From positions 1,426,001 to 1,490,000 of the forward strand of contig NZ_CP050954.1 of NCBI RefSeq assembly GCF_012273015.1: DNA of 64,000 nucleotides, read 5' to 3'. The notes beneath the pieces were generated by a model. That model worked only from the letters and a program-made list of their open reading frames with translations. It had not been told where the DNA came from and did not search any database. Below are positions 55,352 to 63,939 of the stretch, in pieces. Positions within the stretch are counted from its first letter, which is position 1, and each line of letters begins with the position of its first letter. The stretch comes from Hymenobacter sp. BT18 (GTDB lineage: Bacteria; Bacteroidota; Bacteroidia; Cytophagales; Hymenobacteraceae). A program made the translations under genes and the position numbers.

Positions 55352-55720
55352 CTACCGTTGCCCGCCCCGCTTCCGCACCAGCGTAATCTGGGCCCGGTGA
55401 CAGATACCGCCCAGGGGTGGGTTGAACTTGGCCACCTTCACTTTCACGGAGCGGATGTGGGGAAACTCCTCCATCACCCGATCAATAACGCGGTAACCCA
55501 GGTGCTCCAGCAAGCGGGCCGGGGCCAGCATTTCCTCCCGCACTACCCGGTACAGCACTTCGTAGTTGACGGTTTGCTGCAGGTTGTCGGAGGCCCCCGC
55601 CGCGTGTAAATCCGTGCGGATGTAGAGGTCAACCCCGTACTTATTCCCGATTTTCTGCTCCTCGTCGTAGTAGCCGTGGAATGCGAAAAACTCCATGCCT
55701 TCCAGTGCAATCTGCCCCAT
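55352..55720 (-). CDS. folB: Dihydroneopterin aldolase
   Basis: FolB cleaves 7,8-dihydroneopterin to 6-hydroxymethyl-dihydropterin in folate synthesis. The 122 residues are of standard length: GQIALEGMEFFAFHGYYDEEQKIGNKYGVDL, with the conserved Tyr in HGYYDEE, NYEVLYRVVREEM with the catalytic-region residues, LLEHLGYRVIDRVMEEFP and VKVAKFNPPLGG with the catalytic Lys. It lies in the same direction as blaI but upstream of the blaI promoter, so the operator array sits in its 3' region. Confidence 0.93.
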   Translation of the reverse strand: MGQIALEGMEFFAFHGYYDEEQKIGNKYGVDLYIRTDLHAAGASDNLQQTVNYEVLYRVVREEMLAPARLLEHLGYRVIDRVMEEFPHIRSVKVKVAKFNPPLGGICHRAQITLVRKRGGQR

Positions 55721-55845
55721 GCGGTAAGTGAGTAACTAAATGAAGTAGTGAAATCAATGGTGAGCGGGCAGCAAGCTCCGAAACAAATTCCGGATAGCTG
55801 GGCCAAGCGTTGAATTCGCCTCCTACTGCACCCGCTGTACAACAA

Positions 55846-55872
55846 AAAAGCTGCCCCACGGGAGCAGCTTTT
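55846..55872 (-). terminator. Terminator of the DivIVA gene
   Basis: AAAAGCTGC and GCAGCTTTT form a 9-bp stem with a 9-nt loop; on the minus strand it runs into T6. It lies about 100 bp after the DivIVA stop. Confidence 0.82.
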
Positions 55873-55968
55873 CAGGCTTATATAAATCGTCCAGTGGCGC
55901 TGGCGTCGAGCTAATTTTGCGGCATCGATTTACCCACTGCTCGACTTCGGCCTGGCATTAGTGGCACG

Positions 55969-56985
55969 CTATATTTCGTCGAAGAAAGATTTCTCAGCCT
56001 CTGCTTTCTGCATGCCGGGGTGCGTAGCGGGCGAAGGCTGCGTGATTTCCGGGTGGCCGGGGCCTACGGGCTGAATATCGGGGGCAATGGGTTCTACGCG
56101 GGGCTCCACCGGGTTGGGCACGGTAGCGGGACCGGGCTCATGAATGCGCGAAGGATCTACGCGGCCCGGGTTTTCGTCGGGCGTGCGGTTGGGCTGAATG
56201 TCGGGGCCAGGCGTTTGGGCCGGGGCGCCAGGGTCGGGCTGCTGGCCGGGCTTGGGGTTATAAGCTCCGGGCTGCGGACCAATGGGCGCCCGCTCAGCAG
56301 CGGAGGTGGCTCCAACAGCCGGTGCGCTGGGTCGGGCACCGTTTACGGCCGCGGCCGATGAGGTAGCAGAAGTATGTACAAGCATGGCAGAGTCGGCTTC
56401 AGGTGAAGGTTCAGGTTTATTCACCTTTACGCTGGCCGCCCGGGAAAGGATAGCCGCCATGGAGGATTTCGGCCGGTTACGGCTTTTCTCCACCTTGTCC
56501 AGGGCATCGGTAGCCAAGTGCTGCAGGTCGCGCACGAGGCCTTCGAGCACACCTTCCAGCCGCTGGTGCTCCTGCCCCAGCAGATTTACTTCCGTCTGCA
56601 TCTCGGCAATGGTTTTTTCGGCCTGCTTGTAGGCATCGTCTACCACCGAGCGGGCTTTCTGGCGGGCATCGGCCAGCAGCTGCTCGGCCTTGAGCTGGGC
56701 TTCGCGCACGCGCAGCTCGGCGTCGCGCTGGGCTTGCTCGGTGATGCTGTTGCCGGTGTCTTCCGCCGTTTTCAGGGTGCGGTAGAGCGAGGACTCCACT
56801 TCGCGCATCTTCTGTACTTCCTGGGTGGCATGTTCCAGCTTCAGGCGCAGCTCCCGATTTTCGTCGCCCATTCGCTCCCACTGCTGGGAGAGGGTATTGA
56901 GAAAAGCTTGCACTTCGTCCTTATCGAGGCCCCGAAAGGCCTTTTCAAAGGTTTTTTGCCGGATATCGAGGGCAGAAATTTTCAT
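55969..56985 (-). CDS. DivIVA-domain protein with long Pro-rich tail
   Basis: The 338 residues start MKISALDIRQKTFEKAFRGLDKDEVQAFLNTLSQQW, the N-terminal DivIVA lipid-binding motif with its conserved F/Y-R-G loop. A coiled coil follows to about 170, then a disordered Pro/Ala/Gly tail (PGQQPDPGAPAQTPGPDI). The last residues, KSFFDEI, are acidic-aromatic and look like a docking peptide. DivIVA proteins mark curved membrane and recruit partners in division or polarity. The Bacteroidota role is little known. Confidence 0.88.
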   Translation of the reverse strand: MKISALDIRQKTFEKAFRGLDKDEVQAFLNTLSQQWERMGDENRELRLKLEHATQEVQKMREVESSLYRTLKTAEDTGNSITEQAQRDAELRVREAQLKAEQLLADARQKARSVVDDAYKQAEKTIAEMQTEVNLLGQEHQRLEGVLEGLVRDLQHLATDALDKVEKSRNRPKSSMAAILSRAASVKVNKPEPSPEADSAMLVHTSATSSAAAVNGARPSAPAVGATSAAERAPIGPQPGAYNPKPGQQPDPGAPAQTPGPDIQPNRTPDENPGRVDPSRIHEPGPATVPNPVEPRVEPIAPDIQPVGPGHPEITQPSPATHPGMQKAEAEKSFFDEI

Positions 56986-57064
56986 AATTCAGGGGAATGA
57001 GCAAAGGAAAGGGTGGCGCCGGTCAGGCAGCCGGCGCAAGGCAGGAAACAGCAGCTGCCACGGC

Positions 57065-58006
57065 TTATTGCTCGTTGCTCAGGGTTAATTGCCACACAAC
57101 CAAACTCCGGTCGTCGCTACACGAAACTAGCCGATTTTGCCGGCCCGACCAAAACAACTTGTTTACGGAAGTGCCGTGCCCGGCGTACCGGGCGCGGTCT
57201 ACCACCCGCAGCAGCCGCAACGAGTCGGCATCCCACAGCTTGATGGATTTATCCATGCTGCAGGTAGCCAGCAGCTGCCCGTCGGGGCTGAAGGCGAGGT
57301 GGTTGATGGCAAACAGGTGGGCCACAATACTGCTTTCTTCCTTGTAACCGGCCGCCACGTCCCAGCGGCGCAGGTGCGCGTCGCGGCCGGCCGTGAGCAG
57401 AAAGCGCCCATCGGGCGAATAAGCCGCAGTAAACACCGAGTTGGTAGCCGCGGCCAGCGTGTGCCGTACGGTGAGCGTATGGGCATCAAGCACGTACACC
57501 TGCGTATCGGAGGAGCCAATGGCCAGCTCGTTCCGCTCTTCATGCAGGGCAAGGCAGCGCAGGCTTTTATCGGTGAGGGGTACCAGGTGCAGCAAGCGCA
57601 GGTCGTGGGCGTGCAGCACCGCCAGAGTGCCGTTGCCCAGCGCCACGTACACCCGCTCCCGGGACGCAGAGTACAGAATATCGAAAATGGCAGCCGGGGG
57701 CAGGGCCGTGGCGTGTACCAGCTGGCGGGCCGTCAGGTCAATAGCCTGCAGGCCCTGAAAGTTGTGGCCGATCAGCAGCCACTGCCGCTCGGGCACATGG
57801 CGCAGGGCGTACACCGAATTCTCTACCCGGGCCACCAGCTCCCCGTCCTGCGTCGGGTCATCCACGTTCCAGCTCACCACAAAGCCGTCGGTGCCGGCGG
57901 AGTATACCACTGCTTCGCCAACGGCCCCGCTCAGGGCGTACACGCAGTCACGGTGGCCGCTGAGCGTGGCCAGTTTCTGCACCTGCGGACGAACAAGAGA
58001 AGCCAT
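57065..58006 (-). CDS. WD40-repeat protein
   Basis: The 313 residues are made of about seven WD40 repeats (LATLSGHRDCVYALSG, AAYSPDGRFLLTAGRDAHLRRWDV, HLAFSPDGQLLATCSMDKSIKLWDA, NRLVSCSDDRSLVVWQL), with no signal peptide, so probably one cytoplasmic seven-bladed propeller acting as a scaffold. A TACTTTG-like box lies at 58028-58034, just above the ATG. It is transcribed toward the DivIVA gene 79 bp away and could be coexpressed with it. Confidence 0.9.
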   Translation of the reverse strand: MASLVRPQVQKLATLSGHRDCVYALSGAVGEAVVYSAGTDGFVVSWNVDDPTQDGELVARVENSVYALRHVPERQWLLIGHNFQGLQAIDLTARQLVHATALPPAAIFDILYSASRERVYVALGNGTLAVLHAHDLRLLHLVPLTDKSLRCLALHEERNELAIGSSDTQVYVLDAHTLTVRHTLAAATNSVFTAAYSPDGRFLLTAGRDAHLRRWDVAAGYKEESSIVAHLFAINHLAFSPDGQLLATCSMDKSIKLWDADSLRLLRVVDRARYAGHGTSVNKLFWSGRQNRLVSCSDDRSLVVWQLTLSNEQ

Positions 58007-58131
58007 AGCGTACTATAAAATCGGCTGCAAAGTACGGCGGATTTTGCGGGGCAAAATTCTTTACCCAGGCCTAGCAACAGAATGTGCGCCGGAAACCCGA
58101 CTTTCGCTTACTGATCTACCTTGCCCGCCGC

Positions 58132-58800
58132 ATGCCGCTTTCCTCCGTTCTGCCCCTCACCGACAACGCCCTGCTGGGCTTGTGGAATTTGACGGAATCG
58201 GCTGCGGACTTAGCTTCCTTCCTACCCTACGCCAACTGGTACGCGGCCCACTGCCCCACCGGCCGCAATGAGGCCCGCACGCAGCAATGGCTGGCGGGGC
58301 GGGCCCTGGCCCATGTGCTGCTGGCCCACCTGCCGGAGCAAGCCGCCGGCCCCCTGGAAAATGACGCCAACGGGCGGCCTTTTTTCCGGGAAAACCCGGA
58401 ACTGGCGGTGTCGTTGTCGCACTCCGGGGCCTGGGTAGCGGCGGTGGTGAGCCGCCAGGGCCGGGTTGGCACAGATGTTGAACTAGTACGGCCCAAAGCC
58501 CGCATGCTGGCGCCCCGGTTTCTTTCAGCTAACGAGTTGCTGGATGCCGGGGATGAAGCCCTGAAATACAGCTTGTACTGGAGCGCGAAAGAAACCTTGT
58601 ACAAGCTGCACAGTTACCGGGCCCTGGTGTTTAAAGAGCAGATTCTGCTTGACCCGTTTCGGCTGCGGGAGGCCGGTGCCATGACGGGGCACCTGCTCCT
58701 ACCAAACTCCCGCAGCCAGCACCAGGTACATTACCGCTGCCTGTCGGCGTCCTACGTCCTCACTTACTGCCTCGATGCACCTACTTCTTCCCTTGCCTAA
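58132..58800 (+). CDS. 4'-phosphopantetheinyl transferase (Sfp type)
   Basis: The 222 residues carry the family motifs ENDANGRPFFRENPELAVSLSHSGAWVAAVVS, GTDVELVRPK with the metal-binding Asp/Glu, and YWSAKETLYKLH (WxxKExxxK). Such enzymes move phosphopantetheine from CoA to acyl or peptidyl carrier proteins. Sfp size and the KEA-type region suggest a broad-specificity enzyme. The ATG at 58132 is set by homology (upstream frame to 58084). The redoxin gene follows after 10 bp. Confidence 0.92.
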   Translation: MPLSSVLPLTDNALLGLWNLTESAADLASFLPYANWYAAHCPTGRNEARTQQWLAGRALAHVLLAHLPEQAAGPLENDANGRPFFRENPELAVSLSHSGAWVAAVVSRQGRVGTDVELVRPKARMLAPRFLSANELLDAGDEALKYSLYWSAKETLYKLHSYRALVFKEQILLDPFRLREAGAMTGHLLLPNSRSQHQVHYRCLSASYVLTYCLDAPTSSLA

Positions 58801-58810
58801 TTTCCTTGTC

Positions 58811-59419
58811 ATGAAGCTTCGCCGAATTTCTATCCTGGTTGCCAGCGCCTTACTGCTGGGTACGCTGGCCGTTGGCGTAGCCTGTGCTCAGGGGCCCGCC
58901 ACGGTCACGGACTTCACCCTAAAGAATGCGGCCAACGCCGATGTGAAGTTGAGCTCCTACGCCGGCAGCAAGGCCGTAGTGGTGGTATTTATTTCGCAGA
59001 ACTGCCCGTTTTCCCGCTTGTACCAGGACCGGCTGAGTGCTTTGGCCAGCACCTACGGGAGCCAAGGCGTCCAGTTTCTGTTTATTGACACGCCCATCAA
59101 CCTGGAAGCCAGCGCCGCTACGGAGGCCGACAAGCTCAAAATCAAGACTGATGGGGTGAATAGCCTCACCTATCTGCGCGACGACGCGGCCCAGGTAAGC
59201 ACGCTGCTGGGGGCCAGCAAAACGCCCGAAGCCGTCGTGCTACAGCCCACCGGCAATGGCTTTGCCGTGCGCTACCACGGCGCCATCGACGACAACCCCC
59301 AGGTGGAGGCCTACGTGAAGCAGCGCTATGTTCAGCAGGTGCTCGACAACCTGCTGGCGGGCCGGGCTGCTGGTGTAGCTTCCCAGCGGGCCGCGGGCTG
59401 CCTGATCAAAAAGAAGTAA
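58811..59419 (+). CDS. Exported redoxin-like protein with CPFS motif
   Basis: The 202 residues have a signal peptide (MKLRRISILVASALLLGTLAVGVACAQ). The thioredoxin-like core follows: FTLKNAANADVKLSSYAGSK, VVVFISQNCPFSRLYQDRL, FLFIDTPIN. The active motif CPFS has one Cys where thioredoxins have CxxC; a lone Cys near the end (AAGCLIKKK) may be the second redox Cys, as in related exported redoxins. Probably acts in the periplasm. Cotranscribed with the phosphopantetheinyl transferase (10-bp spacing), though no functional link is evident. Confidence 0.87.
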   Translation: MKLRRISILVASALLLGTLAVGVACAQGPATVTDFTLKNAANADVKLSSYAGSKAVVVVFISQNCPFSRLYQDRLSALASTYGSQGVQFLFIDTPINLEASAATEADKLKIKTDGVNSLTYLRDDAAQVSTLLGASKTPEAVVLQPTGNGFAVRYHGAIDDNPQVEAYVKQRYVQQVLDNLLAGRAAGVASQRAAGCLIKKK

Positions 59420-59446
59420 CCATTTAGCTTATCTACCTGCCACCAC

Positions 59447-59486
59447 TGCAAAGCCCCAACCGTCTACCGACGACTGGGGCTTTGCA
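59447..59486. terminator. Terminator of the redoxin gene
   Basis: TGCAAAGCCCCA (59447-59458) pairs with TGGGGCTTTGCA (59475-59486) around a 16-nt loop. It sits between convergent genes. Confidence 0.82.
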
Positions 59487-59528
59487 TGTTCGGTGCCTAC
59501 TAGGACATGAGGGGGCCGGCTTAGGGAG

Positions 59529-60410
59529 CTAGTCCTCCGTCTCGTCGTTAGCGGCTTCGGGCGCAGTTTCCGGAGCGTCGAGCAGGATGGACAGCAGCTG
59601 GGTCACCTCGGCCGACTTGGCTGGCTCCTGAATTTTCTCGAAGCTTACCGCCAGGTTACGCAGGGCCCGGCGCACAATATCCAGGTGCGAGCAGGGCTCT
59701 AGGAACATAGGGTTGGGCGTCAGGTTTAGCTGGGCTATGTAGTGCTCAATGTCGGTGCGGGAGAGGATGAGGCCGCGGTTGTAACAGTTGATGTAGAAGG
59801 GCTCCACATTGGGATTGGTGGGCCGGAACATGAGCACAAACAGATTTGGCAGATTCACCCCGTACACCGGCCAGCCCAGGCGCTGAGCCACCAGCAGATA
59901 AATTACGCACAGCGTAAGCGGGTTGCCGCGGCGCGTTTCGAGCACGCGCTGGAGCATGGAGTTGGCCGGGGAGTGGAAGTTCTGGGTATTGGCCGCAAAC
60001 TTGTGCGTTTTGAAAAGTACGTGGTTGAGCGTCTGCACCTGGTCGGCGGGGTGCATGGCCGGGCGGGTGAGCGTCCACACCTCAAAGCGCAGCTGCTCAA
60101 TGGAGCGGTTCAGGGCTTGCAGGTCGGCATCGGGGTACTGGTAGGAGTTCAACAGCCACATGCCCTCCAGCAGGTTTTCGCCACCCGAGTCGCGCCACAC
60201 GCGCAGGCGCTGCTGCAGCCCGTCGAACTGCAGGTGGTGAATCAGGTTCTCCAGGCGCTGCTGCTGGTCCGGGTTTAGGGTTTCTTCCCATGACTCTTCC
60301 AGAAACGGAATAATGCTTTCCCCCAGGGTCTGAATTTTTTCCTGAATCTGGGGGGCAATTTCCGGGTCGTCGAGCAGGGAAATAAGGGCTTTAATTTCTT
60401 TGTTCGTCAA
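59529..60410 (-). CDS. SirB1-like transglutaminase-fold protein
   Basis: The 293 residues carry a helical N-terminal region, then LNHVLFKTHKF, LETRRGNPLTLCVIYLLVAQRLGWPVYGVNLPNLFVL (the Cys of the fold in TLCVIY) and EPFYINCYNRG. This is the SirB1/Tgl-core2 family, without known enzyme activity in most members. The C-terminal tail is acidic (APETAPEAANDETED). Start ATG at 60410 fits the family's first helix. Confidence 0.87.
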   Translation of the reverse strand: MTNKEIKALISLLDDPEIAPQIQEKIQTLGESIIPFLEESWEETLNPDQQQRLENLIHHLQFDGLQQRLRVWRDSGGENLLEGMWLLNSYQYPDADLQALNRSIEQLRFEVWTLTRPAMHPADQVQTLNHVLFKTHKFAANTQNFHSPANSMLQRVLETRRGNPLTLCVIYLLVAQRLGWPVYGVNLPNLFVLMFRPTNPNVEPFYINCYNRGLILSRTDIEHYIAQLNLTPNPMFLEPCSHLDIVRRALRNLAVSFEKIQEPAKSAEVTQLLSILLDAPETAPEAANDETED

Positions 60411-60598
60411 GGGAGGCAGCGTAGAGTCAGAAGAGCGGAAAGCCTAGAAAATAGCACAGGAAGCACAAAGTAACGCAACGAAGGCAGGTTTTCCCCACCG
60501 CCGCTGAGAACTAACGCCCATTCGGGGGTAGATTGTTCACTTCCTTTACCAGCCGCCACGTGAGCAGCGGCCTGACGCCTGACCAGCTAATTTACTTC

Positions 60599-61051
60599 TT
60601 ACCGCAGCGCTTTGTGCAGACACACGCTGTTTTCGACCCCGGCATACTGGCCGTAGTTAGGAATGCGCGCGTACTGGCTTTTCTCGTAGAGGCGGATGGC
60701 TTCGGGCTGCTTTTTCCCGGTTTCCAGCACGCAAGCGGTGTAGCCTAGGTCCTGGGCCCACTGCTCTAACTCCCGCAAAACAGTGCCTGCCACCCCTCGC
60801 CCCCGAAACTCGGGGCGCACAAACATGCGCTTTACTTCGGCAGTGGTTTCGTCGTACTTCTTGATGGCCCCGCACCCCACTGGCTGATCGTCCCAGTACG
60901 CTACCACGGCGTGCTGAATCAGATCAATCTTATTAAACTGAGCGTAGAAGGCGTGCTCGGCCCCGTCACGGATGGCCAGGTCCTGGTCCAGCAGCGCCAC
61001 GAGCTCCTGAAAATCGGCATCGGCCGAAGTGGTCTTGCGTAAAGTCAGCAT
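60599..61051 (-). CDS. GNAT-family N-acetyltransferase
   Basis: The 150 residues form one GNAT domain: VAYWDDQPVGCGAIKKYDETTAEVKRMFVRPEFRGRGVAGTVLREL, with the acetyl-CoA loop RGRGVAG, then GYTACVLETGKKQPEAIRLYEKSQYAR. The target is not evident. The 188 bp before its 3' neighbour's start hold no other gene. Typical monocistronic acetyltransferase. Confidence 0.92.
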   Translation of the reverse strand: MLTLRKTTSADADFQELVALLDQDLAIRDGAEHAFYAQFNKIDLIQHAVVAYWDDQPVGCGAIKKYDETTAEVKRMFVRPEFRGRGVAGTVLRELEQWAQDLGYTACVLETGKKQPEAIRLYEKSQYARIPNYGQYAGVENSVCLHKALR

Positions 61052-61413
61052 ACCTCAAGATACGCGCCGGCGCACTACCAACCAAGGCGCACCCGGTTGA
61101 GGACGCGGTTAACAAGTAGACTGAAGACGTCAATTGTGATTTCATAAACGGTGCAACTAATTAAAGCAGCCCGAACCCCGTTACTACTTTGCCAAGGCCG
61201 TTCAGAGAGACAGGTATTATGCTCTCCTTAGCGCAGCCGGACGGTTTTCGGGAATTGCGCACTGGGTGCTGCTAGGCAAACAACATTTTTGCATTTTGCA
61301 AATATTTTATACTGATTATTTAATTAACACGTATTGACCAATTATATTTGGTCCTCCTTTGGTGCAAGTTCAAAAACCTGCACTAGGTATTTCTTCCTCT
61401 GAAACTTCTCCAT
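61052..61413. other. AT-rich intergenic region with promoter of the 61414 gene
   Basis: 360 bp. The left half is of normal composition and shows nothing; the right half (from about 61280) is AT-rich and carries a -7 box at 61343. No RNA gene or repeat seen. Confidence 0.6.
61343..61350 (+). promoter_or_regulatory. -7 box TATATTTG for the small exported-protein gene
   Basis: Exact TAnnTTTG, 64 bp before the ATG at 61414, in an AT-rich setting. No TTTG at the -33 distance. Confidence 0.5.
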
Positions 61414-61821
61414 ATGTCTACTTCTGCTATTTCCCGTTTTGTTGCCGGTTTGCTGCTGATCAGCGGCTTCGTCGTTTCTTCCGCCGCCGCTTCCGAGCCT
61501 TCAAACCCCGTAGAATCGGCCAGCCTTACCCGGCTGTCAGCCGCCGAAATCAGTGGCCGGGCCATGCACCTGACGGCATATTTCACGCAGGTTCTTGACC
61601 TGAAGGCTGGCCAGAAACGGGCCGTGTACCGGGCTACCGTGCAGCGCCTCGCCCACCTGAACCAGCTAAAGCGTACGCCCGAAAACGACGAGAACGTGAA
61701 CCGGGAATATTTCTCTGAGCTGAGCCAGGTGCTGACCGCCGGTCAGTATTCGGCCTTTACCTGGATGTGGACTGGAATGCAGCCCGTACTGCCCGCCTCC
61801 GCCCTTTCGCAGCGTCAGTAG
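61414..61821 (+). CDS. Small exported helical protein, Spy-like in outline
   Basis: The 135 residues have a signal peptide (SRFVAGLLLISGFVVSSAAAS) and a helical body: LTRLSAAEISGRAMHLTAYFTQVLDLKAGQKRAVYRA, then EYFSELSQVLTAGQYSAFTWMW. The pattern 'L(D)L...Q...V', then 'VLTxxQY', resembles Spy/CpxP-type periplasmic proteins with LTxxQ motifs, but similarity is too weak to assign. A good promoter precedes it and a perfect 21-bp terminator follows. Confidence 0.78.
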   Translation: MSTSAISRFVAGLLLISGFVVSSAAASEPSNPVESASLTRLSAAEISGRAMHLTAYFTQVLDLKAGQKRAVYRATVQRLAHLNQLKRTPENDENVNREYFSELSQVLTAGQYSAFTWMWTGMQPVLPASALSQRQ

Positions 61822-61843
61822 CCAGCACTACTAGCTAAATTAC

Positions 61844-61890
61844 AAACAGCAGGGGGCCGGATAGAATTGCTATCCGGCCCCCTGCTGTTT
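61844..61890. terminator. Very strong terminator after the 61414 gene
   Basis: A 21-bp perfect stem, AAACAGCAGGGGGCCGG plus ATAG and its complement, with a 5-nt loop, between convergent genes. Confidence 0.92.
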
Positions 61891-61919
61891 GGGTGCGTCT
61901 ACCAGTACCCGGTTTAGAG

Positions 61920-62780
61920 CTACTTTCTGCCCAGGTACTTCTTCGACTCCACCACCCGAAACGCCGGGTCGCTGGCAAAGATGCTCTGCATAGAGCCAAT
62001 GTGGGCCGCCCCAAACAGCGCCAGCACCCGCCGGGGCTTGGTTTGCAGGGCCTGCACTACAATGTTGGAGTAGATTTTATAGTCGCGGTTCTTGAATACC
62101 GAAATCAGCTCTGCCCCAATGTATTTTGGGTTGATGAAAGCCGTATCGACCTGGGCATCGGGCTTGGTGAAGCGGCCATTTACCACCCGAGCCGGCGTCA
62201 CGTACCGCAATCGGTACACCAGATTATAGAGCTCCGGCTGGTTGATGGCCACTTCGTAGTCATAGAGCGAAATGGCCCCCTGCTGGAGCTTGGTGCGCAG
62301 GCCGCCGGAGGCTTTGCTCAATTCCTGCTGGGCTTGCTGGTATAGCTCAATGTTCTGGCCGGTGCGCAAAATCCCCTGCGACGTGCCGCCAGGAGCATTG
62401 GCGCAGTAAATCCGGGAAAGACCAAGCTGCTTGCCCAGCCGGAAAGCCACCTGAAATATCTCACTGCGCCCCCCAGGCAGCGTGGCCAGATTCAGCTTGT
62501 CCTGACGGTACAGGGCGTAGAGGCTGTCGATTTCGCCTTGCTCCTCGGGCAGACTTTCCACGACCAGCATATCGGGCTTGTAGCGGGCCAACGCCGCCGT
62601 GAAGCGCCCGATATGCTGCTGGCCCTGGGCAGTCAGCACATCAGTAGTTGGGTAATCTTTGCTGTAGATCTGGTTGAGGTGGTCGGAGCCCACAATCATC
62701 ACGTCGGTAGGCGCTGACTGGGCTAGAGAGGCGGTGGCACTGCCGAAAGCCAGCAGCAGGAATAGTAAACGGCGTTTCAT
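61920..62780 (-). CDS. DUF5694-family exported protein (TraB-like)
   Basis: The 286 residues have a signal peptide (MKRRLLFLLLAFGSATASLAQ), then DVMIVGSDHLNQIYSKDYPTTDVLTAQGQQ and YKPDMLVVESLPEEQG. A late motif LALFGAAHIGSMQSIFASDP recalls the 'GAxH' of the TraB/GumN family, to which DUF5694 is related. Function unknown; probably periplasmic. It is followed by the terminator shared with the convergent gene. Confidence 0.85.
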   Translation of the reverse strand: MKRRLLFLLLAFGSATASLAQSAPTDVMIVGSDHLNQIYSKDYPTTDVLTAQGQQHIGRFTAALARYKPDMLVVESLPEEQGEIDSLYALYRQDKLNLATLPGGRSEIFQVAFRLGKQLGLSRIYCANAPGGTSQGILRTGQNIELYQQAQQELSKASGGLRTKLQQGAISLYDYEVAINQPELYNLVYRLRYVTPARVVNGRFTKPDAQVDTAFINPKYIGAELISVFKNRDYKIYSNIVVQALQTKPRRVLALFGAAHIGSMQSIFASDPAFRVVESKKYLGRK

Positions 62781-62917
62781 AGAAGAATAGAGAAGGTTGC
62801 CCTAGGGAGGCAGCAGCGCCAGGAAACGTTGCACCCCGGCCGATTATCCTTACCCTGATACTAACGCACTGGCAGTACAGGTTTGCAGGAATAAGCAGTG
62901 GCAACTTCGTGGGGATC

Positions 62918-63349
62918 TTAGCCTAGAGAGGTAAAAAACTGCTCCGCCCACATGTAGCCACCGCTGAAAATAATCAGTGCTAAAGCCAAGAGGAACAAAA
63001 AGGGGCTGGCACCAAAAGCCTCAAAAAACGTGAGGACTTTGGCCTGCCGTGGATCAGCTGGATTATACACTACACGCGCTTGGTCCCCAATTTTCCAGGA
63101 AATGGGTGCACTGTTGAAGTAATTATCATAGATAAAGGATTGCCCCGCAGGGGTTCTAAAAACGAAAACTGGTTTGTACGTTTCGTGCCCATCACTCTCA
63201 ACTGTATCTATTCTGAACACAGTAGCCACAGCACTACGGCCACTTTTGAGAAAATCTACTTGCTTTATAATCTTGTTCACTGCATAGATCAGCAACATTA
63301 TACCGACCAGAAAGGCCAGCATAAATGCCAGGTATTCCTTGTCTTTCAT
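62918..63349 (-). CDS. DUF3592-family membrane protein
   Basis: The 143 residues have membrane helices at both ends (AFMLAFLVGIMLLIYAVN and FLFLLALALIIFSGGYMW) and a beta domain between (ATVFRIDTV, YKPVFVFRTPAGQSF, WKIGDQARVVYNPADPRQAKVL), the DUF3592 layout. No role known. Together with the next gene it has a lower GC content than the window average. The spacing of 35 bp suggests cotranscription with the lipoprotein gene upstream. Confidence 0.85.
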   Translation of the reverse strand: MKDKEYLAFMLAFLVGIMLLIYAVNKIIKQVDFLKSGRSAVATVFRIDTVESDGHETYKPVFVFRTPAGQSFIYDNYFNSAPISWKIGDQARVVYNPADPRQAKVLTFFEAFGASPFLFLLALALIIFSGGYMWAEQFFTSLG

Positions 63350-63384
63350 AGGTATCAGAGGCAGTTGATCGATGCTACAACCGA

Positions 63385-63939
63385 TTACTCATCGGTTGCT
63401 GCATCTAGGAGCCTTACAAGACGGGGCTGCCCGCTTTTATCTACCGCAATTTCTCCTTCCCAGCCGATATCAGAATCTGGGATACTCATCCAAGCGTGGA
63501 AAATAAATTCCTCCTTCCTGTACCCTTGGTACGTTATGCTGTGCCAGCTGTAAGCAGCTACTTCCTCTGGTGAGCCAAGTAGTTCTTTAGTAAGCGTAGT
63601 GGTAAACAAGGGTTGACTATTATGCCACGCTTGGAGTTTTGTTTCATAGTTGTGCCCTGCAATTAAGAATTTACCCTTGTCATCCTGCACTGTATCCAGC
63701 ACAGCATTATCATTCAGGCTCTTCGTTACCCAGCTCAGTCGATAAGTAGCAGGCACATGTACTACCGTGTCGGCGCTGTGCGTGACTGTATCTGCAGGCC
63801 AATATTCCGTTCGCATCCTAAGCGTGCTACCATCAGCACTTGCTACCGACTGTGACGAAACGGAGGGACCATCACAGCTTACACCAAGCCAGCCCAAGAT
63901 TAGCAAACCCAATCTTGAGAGCAGAAGGCAATTCGACAT
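63385..63939 (-). CDS. Putative lipoprotein of unknown function (DUF4738-like)
   Basis: The 184 residues have a lipoprotein signal (LLILGWLGVSC, Cys 22), then a beta-rich body with ILDTV-like strands (YRLSWVTKSLNDNAVLDTVQD) and a final IPDSDIGWEGEIAVDKSGQPRLVRLL. It recalls DUF4738-type Bacteroidota lipoproteins, but I cannot be sure. AT-rich like its downstream neighbour. The gene starts 61 bp from the right edge. Confidence 0.75.
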   Translation of the reverse strand: MSNCLLLSRLGLLILGWLGVSCDGPSVSSQSVASADGSTLRMRTEYWPADTVTHSADTVVHVPATYRLSWVTKSLNDNAVLDTVQDDKGKFLIAGHNYETKLQAWHNSQPLFTTTLTKELLGSPEEVAAYSWHSITYQGYRKEEFIFHAWMSIPDSDIGWEGEIAVDKSGQPRLVRLLDAATDE

